Positions 40,932 through 48,670 of a stretch of 64,000 nucleotides of DNA are shown one piece after another. Source of the DNA: an uncultured Neglectibacter sp. (GTDB taxonomy: Bacteria > Bacillota > Clostridia > Oscillospirales > Acutalibacteraceae); the NCBI GenBank assembly GCA_946554335.1, contig CAMNSA010000012.1, forward strand, positions 29,659 to 93,658, given 5' to 3'. Numbering within the stretch: the first letter of the stretch is position 1; each line of letters starts with the position of its first letter. The notes beneath the pieces are model-generated. The model searched no databases and was not told the origin of the DNA. It saw nothing but the letters and a program-made list of their open reading frames with translations. Made by a program: the position numbers and the translations under genes.

Positions 40932-41840
40932 TCAGCGGCATTTTTCGCCGCCTCCATAGCCGCCTCCCTGTCCATGATGACCCTGACCATTTCCCTGACC
41001 ATTTCCCTGACCGTGTCCCTGGCCATGCTGCCCGTTGCCTTGACCATTTCCCATCCCATTACCCTGACCGTTTCCGCAATGCTCAGCTGAGCTGCTCGGA
41101 TCTGGGGCAGAGCTTGAGATATCCTCGGGTGCGGCGGAAGCCTCTTCCTCCGGTAAAGAGGAGGGCTGGGAGCTTTCGCTTTCCGAAGAGGCGGCCTGGG
41201 CGATCCTGTCCCGGATCTGCCGCATGGTAAGGCCTCTCACAGACTCTACCTCCACGGAGGGGTCTAATTTCTGAAGCTCCAAAAAGGCCCGGTATTTTCC
41301 CAGAGAGAAGCCAGCCGCATGGGCCTTTGCCGCGTCCTCTGAGCTTTTGCAGCAGTGGACATTCCCCGCCTCTACGGCGGTTTGGGAGGAGATACAGTGG
41401 GAGATCGCCTCGCTCTTTTCATCATTGCCGCTTACGGTGACCTCCAAAAGCTCATCCTTCTGCAGATAGGAGACCACGGGATCACTTTCCAGAATGGCGT
41501 TGATGGCATCGGAATAATTCATATGAAGCACCGAAAGAGTTTCCGCCAGACCTTCGCCTTCTTCGTTGTAGCCCGTGATCCGGATCACCCGGTCATACAG
41601 ATTGACATCCAACTCCAGGGAGGGGTTAATATCTACGCTGACAGCCGCTACCGGCGTGTAATAGGAAAAATAACCGGCACAGACAAGCAGGAGAAGTGCA
41701 AGACAGGCCATAGCCAAGGCGGGTCTTCTGAGAGAACGCTTTTTGGCGTACAGCTTTTTGTGCAGAAACTCTTTGGCATTTTCTCTCAGGTCTTCCCCAG
41801 CGTGAATGGCGTCAAAGGCAGCCTTTAGTTCATACTTCAA
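40932..41840 (-). CDS. RsgI-like membrane anti-sigma factor with Gly/Asn/Gln/His repeat tail
   Basis: 302 aa from the TTG at 41840 (GGAGG 8 nt upstream), overlapping the sigma gene by 11 bp. Cytoplasmic residues 1-38, one membrane segment near 39-60 (LAMACLALLLLVCAGYF), then the RsgI-type outer domain starting VSVDINPSLELDVN. A Ser/Glu/Pro-rich linker leads to about 45 residues of GNGQGNG, GHGQ and GHHGQGGGYGGG repeats ending in Cys. Translational overlap with the ECF gene supports the anti-sigma role. The tail resembles the repeats of the secreted protein of the same operon. Confidence 0.82.
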   Translation of the reverse strand: MKYELKAAFDAIHAGEDLRENAKEFLHKKLYAKKRSLRRPALAMACLALLLLVCAGYFSYYTPVAAVSVDINPSLELDVNLYDRVIRITGYNEEGEGLAETLSVLHMNYSDAINAILESDPVVSYLQKDELLEVTVSGNDEKSEAISHCISSQTAVEAGNVHCCKSSEDAAKAHAAGFSLGKYRAFLELQKLDPSVEVESVRGLTMRQIRDRIAQAASSESESSQPSSLPEEEASAAPEDISSSAPDPSSSAEHCGNGQGNGMGNGQGNGQHGQGHGQGNGQGNGQGHHGQGGGYGGGEKCR

Positions 41841-42309
41841 GCTGTTCACCTCCCAGGCTCTCTTCCAATAATTTTCTGCCGCGGGAAAGCAGGGTGTAAA
41901 TGGAGTTGGTGTTCTTTTTAAGCATCTTTCCCATTTCCGGCGCAGAGTAACCCTCATAGTAATGAAGGTAAATCACGGTCCTGTATTTCTGAGGCAGAGC
42001 GCAGACTGCCCTCCAGACTTCACAGCGGTCGTCTTCCCGCGCCTCCTGTTCCAAACACTCCTCCAGGGATACTCGATGATGAAAGACGCTTTTCAACAGG
42101 TCCTTACAGGCGTTGATGGTGACGCGGATCAGCCAGGCCTTTTCATGCTCCGGTGTTTCAAATGCAACAGGAGAGAGGGCATATTTCAAAAACACAGTTT
42201 GGAATATGTCCTCTGTATCGGCGTAATTTTTTAAATAGACGGTACAAACCCGCCGGACGGTGTCCGCATAGCTGTCGATCGCCCGGCAGACCTCCAACTC
42301 GCTGCGCAT
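41830..42309 (-). CDS. ECF-type RNA polymerase sigma factor
   Basis: 159 aa. Region 2 contains YADTEDIFQTVFLKYA near residue 29; region 4 contains LPQKYRTVIYLHYYEGYSAP and TLLSRGRKLL near the C-terminus. Length fits ECF sigma factors. GGAGAG before the ATG. Downstream partner is the overlapping anti-sigma gene; upstream, 36 bp away, is a secreted repeat protein that is likely a target or ligand. Confidence 0.9.
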   Translation of the reverse strand: MRSELEVCRAIDSYADTVRRVCTVYLKNYADTEDIFQTVFLKYALSPVAFETPEHEKAWLIRVTINACKDLLKSVFHHRVSLEECLEQEAREDDRCEVWRAVCALPQKYRTVIYLHYYEGYSAPEMGKMLKKNTNSIYTLLSRGRKLLEESLGGEQLEV

Positions 42310-42345
42310 GAGATCTCTCCGGTTTCTATTCTCCTGTTCTTGAGT

Positions 42346-43080
42346 TTATCTGCAGTGGCGTCCATGCCCTCCACCATGGCCGTTTCCGCAGCCTCCGTCA
42401 TGGTGTCCTCCGCCATGGTGGCCTCCGCCATTTCCGTAGCCCTGGCCGTTTCCATAGCCCTGGCCGTTTCCGCAATCCTCTCCTCTATTATCGCAGATTC
42501 CATCGCCGTTGTCATCTACAAAATTCGGACAACTGTCATTTCCGCAGCCCTGGCCGTTGCCATAGCCCTGACCATTGCCATAGCCCTGACCATTGCCACA
42601 GCCCTGACCATTGCCACAGCCCTGACCATTGCCACAGCCCTGACCGTTTCCGCAACCCTCATCTCTGTTGTCGCAGACACCGTCGCCATCATTATCTGTA
42701 TAGTTCGGACAGTTGGTACCGGCACAGTAATCGCAGATCCCATCGCCGTCTTCATCCAGGAAGCCGGGGCAGGTATCGCTGTAGGAAGCACTCCTGGACA
42801 CAGGAGCAGACATCGCCAGAGCGCTCTCTTTCCGAAGGGCGTTTAGTTCCTTCTTAAAGTTCATGAGGTCTTCGTCGTCATGGCTGAAATCCAGCGCTTC
42901 CGCCAGTTCTTCTGCAGCGGAAAAGGAAGAGGAAGTGCCTGCGGCAGCCTCGACGAAGTCTTCTTTCTGGGCGGCTTCGGTATTTTGAGTGTCAGCGGCG
43001 GCGAAAGCGCCCAGAGACCCTACCACAACAAGAACGGTGGTGAGCACGGCGGTCAAAATAGATAAGGCTAGTTTTTTCAT
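42346..43080 (-). CDS. Secreted Ca-binding-like protein with Cys-Gly-Asn repeats
   Basis: 244 aa. Signal peptide of about 27 residues ending GAFAAA. A helical, acidic region (30-90) precedes three similar calcium-loop units: CPGFLDEDGDGICDYC, CPNYTDNDGDGVCDN and CPNFVDDNGDGICDN, thrombospondin-type-3/dockerin-like. Between and after them lie GCGNGQ/GYGNGQ hexapeptide repeats (about 11 units) and a final Gly/His tail (GGGHHGGGHHDGGCGNG). More than a dozen cysteines suggest metal binding or disulfide cross-linking. AAAGGAGAT before the ATG. Not a family I recognise beyond its motifs. Confidence 0.8.
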   Translation of the reverse strand: MKKLALSILTAVLTTVLVVVGSLGAFAAADTQNTEAAQKEDFVEAAAGTSSSFSAAEELAEALDFSHDDEDLMNFKKELNALRKESALAMSAPVSRSASYSDTCPGFLDEDGDGICDYCAGTNCPNYTDNDGDGVCDNRDEGCGNGQGCGNGQGCGNGQGCGNGQGYGNGQGYGNGQGCGNDSCPNFVDDNGDGICDNRGEDCGNGQGYGNGQGYGNGGGHHGGGHHDGGCGNGHGGGHGRHCR

Positions 43081-43129
43081 GTTCAGATCTCCTTTTTGTT
43101 ATTCACCCTCAATACGAACGGCAAAAGCA

Positions 43130-43290
43130 AAACCTTTCACAATAGAAAAATTTTCTTTGAAAATTTTTCTATGGAAATATTTTCCCAAAAGGAAAATATT
43201 TCTGTATAGCGCTGCAATGAAGTGGTTTCTTCAATATTTTTTTCTATGGAAATATTTCTTCAATGAGCTGGTTTCCTGCGAGGATCGTAT
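43130..43290. repeat. AT-rich direct and inverted repeats
   Basis: TTCTATGGAAATATTT occurs at about 43167 and about 43239, CAATGA.GTGGTTTC-type segments at about 43214 and 43260, and ATTTTCCC/GGAAAAT forms a hairpin. No gene is seen in 43081-43334; part of it must hold the promoter of the secreted-protein operon, which I cannot pinpoint. Confidence 0.5.
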
Positions 43291-43334
43291 CCCTTCAAAA
43301 CTATTTTCAAATCAAGAGAAATCCCGGGATTTTC

Positions 43335-43363
43335 TTGACAGAATTTTACAAACATGCTAGAAT
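43335..43363 (+). promoter_or_regulatory. Promoter of the riboswitch-controlled Na+-decarboxylase/asnA operon
   Basis: TTGACA and TAGAAT with a 17-bp spacer and TGC before the -10 element. Confidence 0.85.
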
Positions 43364-43365
43364 CA

Positions 43366-43470
43366 GAGCGCTATAGGGGAGTAGTCGGTATGGAATACCA
43401 TGCAGCTAAATCAACAATCCTGGGGTCAGCCTCTGGTTTAGCTTGAAACGACCAGACCTGTGCCGCGGGG
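43366..43470 (+). promoter_or_regulatory. yybP-ykoY-like riboswitch aptamer (candidate Mn2+ family)
   Basis: Conserved blocks of this class occur in order: GGGGAGTAG (43376), TCAACA (43421) and CCAGACCTG (43452). GCGCTATAGG pairs with CCTGTGCCGC (P1, 9 of 10), GTCG with CGAC (P2), GGTAT with ATACC, and AGCTAAA with TTTAGCT (P3 arm) with CAACA in its internal loop. The P1 3' strand is also the 5' arm of the following terminator, so ligand binding should give read-through. Family call is by motif recall and hand folding, not by a covariance search. Confidence 0.65.
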
Positions 43471-43486
43471 CTCAGGTCTGTTTTTT
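43454..43486 (+). terminator. Regulated terminator of the riboswitch
   Basis: AGACCTG / CAGGTCT stem and T6 tail, mutually exclusive with riboswitch stem P1. Confidence 0.8.
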
Positions 43487-43539
43487 ATTCCTCAATCCGG
43501 AAAGGCTAGTTAATTAAGAAAAGGAAGGATGTATCGGAC

Positions 43540-44667
43540 ATGGAGTTTTTATGGGAAGGTATCATCTCCATTACCTGGCAGCAGGTCGTCATGTATTTGG
43601 TGGGGGCGGCGCTCATTTACCTCGCCATCAAAAAGGATTACGAGCCGGCCCTGCTTCTGCCTATGGGGTTTGGAGCGATCTTGGTTAACCTGCCCTTCTC
43701 CGGCGTACTCAATCAGATGATGGCCGGAGTGGGGGAGACCCAGGGTATCATTCAATGGCTGTTTCGAATCGGGATCGAGGCGTCGGAAGCAATGCCTCTG
43801 CTGCTGTTTATCGGCATTGGCGCCATGATTGATTTCGGCCCTCTGCTCTCCAATCCGAAAATGTTTCTGTTCGGAGCCGCCGCGCAGTTCGGCATTTTCC
43901 TCACCATTGTGCTGGCGTCCCTCCTGGGCTTTGACATTCGGGACGCAGCCTCCATCGGGATTATCGGAGCGGCGGACGGCCCCACCTCGATTCTCGTTTC
44001 CCAAGTGCTGAAATCCAACTTCATCGGCCCCATCGCGGTGGCGGCCTATTCCTATATGGCGTTGGTGCCCATCATTCAGCCTTTGGCCATCAAGGCGGTG
44101 ACCACCAAAAAGGAGCGGGGAATCCGCATGGAATACCGCCCTGCCGCGGTGAACAAGACCACCAGGATCCTGTTCCCGATCCTGGTCACCTTTGTGGCCG
44201 GACTGGTTGCTCCCGCCTCTGTTTCCCTGGTAGGCTTTTTGATGTTCGGCAATTTGATTCGGGAGTGCGGGGTATTAAACAGGCTTTCCGAAACAGCTCA
44301 GAATGACCTGGCCAACCTGGTGACCCTGCTCCTCGGCCTGACCATTTCCTTCTCCATGCGTGCAGAGCAGTTTGTGAACTGGCAGACCCTGATGATCATG
44401 GGTCTGGGCCTGTTTGCCTTTGTGTTCGACACGGTAGGCGGCGTCCTGTTCGCCAAGGTTTTGAATCTCTTCTGCAAAAACAAGGTCAATCCCATGGTGG
44501 GAGCGGCCGGAATCTCCGCCTTCCCCATGTCTGCCAGAGTGGTGGAGAAAATGGGGATCGCGGAAAACAATCAAAACCATCTTCTCATGCACGCGGTGGG
44601 AGCCAATGTGTCCGGACAGATCGCTTCCGCGGTGGCGGGCGGCATCGTGCTGGGATTTTTTAAATAG
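43540..44667 (+). CDS. Na+-translocating decarboxylase beta subunit (OadB/GcdB family)
   Basis: 375 aa polytopic membrane protein. Conserved pump motifs: GIGAMIDFGPLL near residue 92, GAADGPTSI near residue 144 with the membrane Asp that binds Na+, GNLIRECGV near 233 and AGISAFPMSARV near 325. The beta subunit couples decarboxylation of carboxybiotin to Na+ export. Only beta and a small gamma-like gene are here; alpha and biotin-carrier subunits must be elsewhere, so the acid used is unknown. AAGGAAGG lies rather far (about 13 nt) upstream. Confidence 0.92.
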   Translation: MEFLWEGIISITWQQVVMYLVGAALIYLAIKKDYEPALLLPMGFGAILVNLPFSGVLNQMMAGVGETQGIIQWLFRIGIEASEAMPLLLFIGIGAMIDFGPLLSNPKMFLFGAAAQFGIFLTIVLASLLGFDIRDAASIGIIGAADGPTSILVSQVLKSNFIGPIAVAAYSYMALVPIIQPLAIKAVTTKKERGIRMEYRPAAVNKTTRILFPILVTFVAGLVAPASVSLVGFLMFGNLIRECGVLNRLSETAQNDLANLVTLLLGLTISFSMRAEQFVNWQTLMIMGLGLFAFVFDTVGGVLFAKVLNLFCKNKVNPMVGAAGISAFPMSARVVEKMGIAENNQNHLLMHAVGANVSGQIASAVAGGIVLGFFK

Positions 44668-44762
44668 CTGCAGCCGGACTGCTGCTTTTTAGAAGCTTTT
44701 TTAGCTTCACGATAAAACGAATCATTTGACACCGCCGGAAGGCGGCGGGAAAGGAGCGGAAA

Positions 44763-44900
44763 ATGGACCCTCAGGTAATGACAAATGTGATGGAAGCCCT
44801 GGGCATTATGGGAAAAGGGATGCTGGGGATCTTTGTGGTGATCGGCCTGATCGCCGTTTTAGTGTACGGGATGACCAAGCTTTCCGGCCGGAAGCAGTAA
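44763..44900 (+). CDS. Small Na+-decarboxylase gamma-like (OadG-type) membrane protein
   Basis: 45 aa: MDPQVMTNVMEALGIMGKG, then one membrane segment (LGIFVVIGLIAVLVYGM) and a basic end KLSGRKQ. AAAGGAG is 7 nt upstream. Size, single helix near the N-terminus and position after the beta subunit fit an OadG-type assembly subunit that has lost the Pro-rich tail. Too short for most gene callers. Confidence 0.75.
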   Translation: MDPQVMTNVMEALGIMGKGMLGIFVVIGLIAVLVYGMTKLSGRKQ

Positions 44901-44941
44901 GCCGGGTTTCTGATTTTCTATAAAATTGGAGTGTGAATACG

Positions 44942-45943
44942 ATGACCATTGTACCTAAGCGCTATAAGGCTCCTCTTCGCCTTTACGAGACTCAGAAGGC
45001 CATTGGGCTGATCAAAAATGTGTTTCAGGTAAAGCTTTGCGCCGCGCTGCACCTGAAGCGGGTGACCGCGCCTCTGTTTGTGGATCCCTCCACCGGCCTT
45101 AACGACGACCTCAACGGAGTGGAGCGGCCGGTGAGCTTCGATATCCCCGCCGTGGGGAAGGACGCGCAGGTGGTCCATTCTCTGGCGAAATGGAAGCGCC
45201 TTGCGCTGCATAACTATGATTTCTTCGTGGGCAATGGACTGGTCACTGATATGAACGCCATCCGACGGGATGAGGAGCTAGATAATCTCCACTCCATCTA
45301 TGTGGACCAGTGGGACTGGGAAAAGGTGATCGACCGTTCCATGCGCACCAGAGAGTACTTAGAGGATACGGTGAACCGGATCGTCAGCGCCATCTGCGGC
45401 ACGCTAGATGAGTTGAAATGGCAGTTCTCTCTGCTGGACACGGAGCTTAAAAGAGAGGTGTGCTTCATTACCTCTCAGGAGCTGGAGGATCGCTTCCCAC
45501 AGCTTTCCCCCAAGGAGCGGGAGAACGAAATCGCGAAAGAGTATCAAACGGTGTTTATCGAGCAGATCGGCGGGAAGCTGAAAAGCGGAGAGCGCCATGA
45601 CGGCCGCGCGCCGGATTATGACGATTGGGAATTAAACGGCGACCTGATCTTCTGGCACAAGCCCCTTTCCTGTGCGTTGGAGATTAGCAGCATGGGGATC
45701 CGGGTAGACCCGGAATCTCTCAGCCGCCAGCTCAAGGAGGCGAATTGTGAGGAGAGGGCAAAGCTGCCCTTTCACAAAATGCTTCTTTCCGGTGAGCTTC
45801 CCCTGACCATCGGCGGCGGTATCGGGCAGAGCAGACTCTGTATGCTTCTTCTGGGGAAAGCCCATATCGGCGAGGTGCAGGCTTCCCTCTGGGATGAGGA
45901 GACCCTTCGGGTTTGCAGGGAAAACCATATCGTATTGTTGTAG
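44942..45943 (+). CDS. asnA: Aspartate-ammonia ligase (asparagine synthetase A)
   Basis: 333 aa. Close to AsnA along its length: [46 protein letters not shown] and [11 protein letters not shown]. It makes L-asparagine from L-aspartate, ammonia and ATP. ATG 44942 has GGAGTG 8 nt upstream. It is under the same riboswitch-controlled promoter as the Na+-pump subunits unless an unseen internal promoter exists, and it converges on the AsnB/racemase cluster. Confidence 0.95.
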   Translation: MTIVPKRYKAPLRLYETQKAIGLIKNVFQVKLCAALHLKRVTAPLFVDPSTGLNDDLNGVERPVSFDIPAVGKDAQVVHSLAKWKRLALHNYDFFVGNGLVTDMNAIRRDEELDNLHSIYVDQWDWEKVIDRSMRTREYLEDTVNRIVSAICGTLDELKWQFSLLDTELKREVCFITSQELEDRFPQLSPKERENEIAKEYQTVFIEQIGGKLKSGERHDGRAPDYDDWELNGDLIFWHKPLSCALEISSMGIRVDPESLSRQLKEANCEERAKLPFHKMLLSGELPLTIGGGIGQSRLCMLLLGKAHIGEVQASLWDEETLRVCRENHIVLL

Positions 45944-45960
45944 CAAAATAGAGCGAAACG

Positions 45961-45998
45961 GCTCCATGTAAAGCCCGATAGCTTTACATGGAGCTTTC
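45961..45998. terminator. Bidirectional terminator between asnA and asnB cluster
   Basis: GCTCCATGTAAAG / CTTTACATGGAGC perfect 13-bp stem between convergent operons. Confidence 0.85.
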
Positions 45999-46014
45999 TG
46001 CATCTTTAACCGCT

Positions 46015-47871
46015 CTAATTTTTCACAAAGAACTCTTCGTACCAGACAAGGAAGGTGTAAAAGGACCAGATCTTCTGCATATTGAGGGCTTTTCCCGCCT
46101 TGTGATCGTCCAAAAGCTTTATCAGCTCTTTTGTGACGAAGAACTTTTCCGAGGTCTCGCTTAAGAAGGCTTTCTTCACCTTTTCATAGTATTTGTCCTC
46201 CCTGAGCCAGTCGGAGAGGGGAACGGGGAAGCCCAGCTTCTTTTTGTTGGCGGTGCGCTCCGGCAGCTCCTTGACGGCCGCACTGCGCAAGGCCTTTTTC
46301 GTGGTCTCCGTCTTGCAGTCCGCCCGGAACCGGGTGGGGATGCGGGTGGAAAGCTCCAGCATCTTTTTGTCCAGGAAGGGGACTCTCAGCTCCAGAGAGT
46401 TTGCCATGCTCATGCGGTCCGCCTTCAGAAGGATGTCGTAGATCATCCAGGTATGCATATCCACATATTGCAGCTGGGTGGGCTCGTCCAGGTCCGCCAC
46501 CTCGTCGAAGTACCGCTTGCTGTACTCCTCCGGCAGCCTGGAGGTGATGGGGCGCTTCAGGTACTTCTGGCGCTCCCTGCTGTCTGTAAACACATAGTTT
46601 GCCCGCATGAACCGCTGCCAGGGCTCCATGCCTCCCCGCACCAGGAAATGCTTGCCCTTGAATTCCGGCAGCTTTCCCGCAACGGCTCCGGCCAGCCTGC
46701 GGATGGGCCGGGGAACCTTTCGGGTATACTCCGCGAAATGTCCCCCTTGCAGGTACATGGGATAGCCGCCGAACAGCTCGTCCGCTCCCTCGCCGGAAAG
46801 CACGACCTTCACATACTTTCTGGCATTCTTCGCCAGGAAATACAGGGGGATCTCTGAGGGGTTGGGCAGGGGCTCGTCCATATAGTACTGGATCTCCGGC
46901 ATGGCGTCAAAAAATTCGTCCGCCGACACCTTGTTGGAGATATTCTCCACGCCCACCACCTGGGAGAAGTCCTGGGCGTAGGGCAGCTCGCTGTATTTTT
47001 CCTCCTCGTAGCCCACGGAAAAGGTCTTGACTTTTTTGGTGCCCTTGGAGATCTCTTTGACCACATAGCTGGAATCTACGCCGGAGGAGAGAAAACAGCC
47101 TACTTCCACATCGCTGATCTGGTGCATGGCAACGGATTCGGAAAACTCCTTTGTGATAGCCTTTTCCCAGTCCTCCAGGTTCTTGTCCTCTTCGATCTGA
47201 TACCGGATCCTGTAATACCGCTCTATTTTGAGCTTTCCGTTTTGATATTCCAGGCAGTGAGCGCCCGGAAGCTTATAGACATTCCGGAAGATGGTGCGCT
47301 CGTCCGGCAGATACTCATAGGAGAGGTATTCCGGGATCAGCTCTTCCCGCAGCTCCTTTTCAAAGGACGGGTGCGAGAGAAAGCTTTTGATCTCCGAGCC
47401 GAAAAAGAACTGGCCCTTGTTTTCATAATAGTAAAAAGGCTTGATCCCGAAAATATCCCGTGCGCCGAACAGCTTCTTTTCGGTTTTATCCCAGATGACA
47501 AAGGCGAACATACCACGAAGCTTTTGCAGGATCTCCTTGCCGTACTCCTCAAAGCCGTGAAGGATGGTTTCGGAATCTGCCTTGGTGGTAAAGAGGTGGC
47601 CTTTTTGAAGCAGGTCTTCTCTTAACTCCTGGTAGTTATAGATCTCTCCGTTAAACAGCAGAACCTTGGTGCCGTCCTCGTTGAGGATAGGCTGTCTGCC
47701 GCCCGCAAGGTCGATAATGGACAATCGCCGGAACCCCAGGGAAACATCCTCGTCCACATAGTAATCCGCGTCGTCCGGGCCCCGGTGAATGATCCTGTCT
47801 GTCATCGCGTGGATCACTTGCTCCCGGTCAGAGACCTCCGGCGTATTCATAAAGCCGATAAAGCCGCACAT
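46015..47871 (-). CDS. asnB: AsnB-like glutamine-dependent amidotransferase, distal copy
   Basis: 618 aa. Nucleophile Cys2 (MCGFIGFM), glutaminase motifs RGPDDADYY and NGEIYNYQEL, and synthetase PPi-loop LSSGVDSSYV near residue 258. Typical products are L-Asn, but AsnB-type enzymes (AsnH) also amidate D-Asp side chains or diaminopimelate in cell-wall precursors. Last gene of a four-gene minus-strand operon with a D-Asp-ligase-like enzyme and a racemase; AAGGAGG upstream. It is clearly homologous to the first gene of the operon, with the same length and same motifs. Confidence 0.92.
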   Translation of the reverse strand: MCGFIGFMNTPEVSDREQVIHAMTDRIIHRGPDDADYYVDEDVSLGFRRLSIIDLAGGRQPILNEDGTKVLLFNGEIYNYQELREDLLQKGHLFTTKADSETILHGFEEYGKEILQKLRGMFAFVIWDKTEKKLFGARDIFGIKPFYYYENKGQFFFGSEIKSFLSHPSFEKELREELIPEYLSYEYLPDERTIFRNVYKLPGAHCLEYQNGKLKIERYYRIRYQIEEDKNLEDWEKAITKEFSESVAMHQISDVEVGCFLSSGVDSSYVVKEISKGTKKVKTFSVGYEEEKYSELPYAQDFSQVVGVENISNKVSADEFFDAMPEIQYYMDEPLPNPSEIPLYFLAKNARKYVKVVLSGEGADELFGGYPMYLQGGHFAEYTRKVPRPIRRLAGAVAGKLPEFKGKHFLVRGGMEPWQRFMRANYVFTDSRERQKYLKRPITSRLPEEYSKRYFDEVADLDEPTQLQYVDMHTWMIYDILLKADRMSMANSLELRVPFLDKKMLELSTRIPTRFRADCKTETTKKALRSAAVKELPERTANKKKLGFPVPLSDWLREDKYYEKVKKAFLSETSEKFFVTKELIKLLDDHKAGKALNMQKIWSFYTFLVWYEEFFVKN

Positions 47872-47892
47872 AAGGGCTTCCTCCTTCGCTTT

Positions 47893-48609
47893 TCAGGTAA
47901 TAAGATTGCTGTAGTCTGCCTTTAGCGGCGCTTCACAGGCGGTGACGCAGCGTTTGGACAGCACCTCCAGCGCGTCCAGATATCCATGTCCCAGAGGGGT
48001 GGCTTTCTTGATGAGAGAAAGCTCTGTACAGCCTAAAATAATGCTGTCGCAGCCTTGCAAAAACAGGGCGCGGGAGATCTTTTCAAACTTGTTTGGGTCA
48101 GCGGGCCTGCCCGCCTTGATCTCCCCGTAGATGATCTCCATTGTGAGGTCCTGTCCCTGCTCGTCCGGCAAAACGGGTTCCAACCCCAACTCCTGCAGGG
48201 CCTTTTGAAACAGGCCGGTCCTGGCGGTCCCGGCGGTGGCCATAACGCCCACCTTCCTCCGCCCGTTCTCCCTTAGCTCTCTGGCGGTTTCCTTTACCAT
48301 ATTGAGGAAGGGAATGGAAACGGCCCCCTGTAATTGGGAGTAAAAATAATGCGAGGTGATGCAGGGGGCGCACAGTACAGAGGCGCCCAGCCGTTCCAGC
48401 GTTTGGGCGGTGCGCTGCATGGAGGGCAAGGGGGAGGGCTTTTTAGGGTCCAGGATATGGGCGGTGCGGTCCGGCACCTGAGGACGGTCAAATACGATGA
48501 CATCCAGATGCTCCTGGTCGGTTTTCGCATCGGTCATTTCGATGATCAGCTGTAAAAGGTAGGCGGTGGCCATGGGCCCCAGCCCTCCGATGATCCCCAG
48601 TGTTTTGAT
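47893..48609 (-). CDS. Aspartate/glutamate racemase family protein with apparent AUC start
   Basis: 238 aa counted from the ATC at 48609. Both catalytic cysteines are present: CITSH near residue 83 and GCTELS near residue 195. The conserved first strand KTLGIIGGLGPMATAYLLQ is fully in frame upstream of the first ATG (48573), but no ATG, GTG or TTG precedes it. An excellent AAAGGAGGGG lies 7 nt upstream of ATC 48609. So either AUC initiates, or the start codon has mutated. Starting at 48573 would delete the first strand. Probably makes D-Asp for the adjacent ligase. Confidence 0.8.
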   Translation of the reverse strand: MKTLGIIGGLGPMATAYLLQLIIEMTDAKTDQEHLDVIVFDRPQVPDRTAHILDPKKPSPLPSMQRTAQTLERLGASVLCAPCITSHYFYSQLQGAVSIPFLNMVKETARELRENGRRKVGVMATAGTARTGLFQKALQELGLEPVLPDEQGQDLTMEIIYGEIKAGRPADPNKFEKISRALFLQGCDSIILGCTELSLIKKATPLGHGYLDALEVLSKRCVTACEAPLKADYSNLIT

Positions 48610-48670
48610 AAGACACCCCTCCTTTCCCGTAAAACGGCAGTTTTTTTCTGGCGGCGCAGCTGCCGTCAGC

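Noticed and set aside
42540..42660. Regularly spaced repeats that could be mistaken for a CRISPR array
   Set aside because: Units are 18 bp with no unique spacers and are in frame within a signal-peptide protein as GCGNGQ repeats; no cas genes are present.
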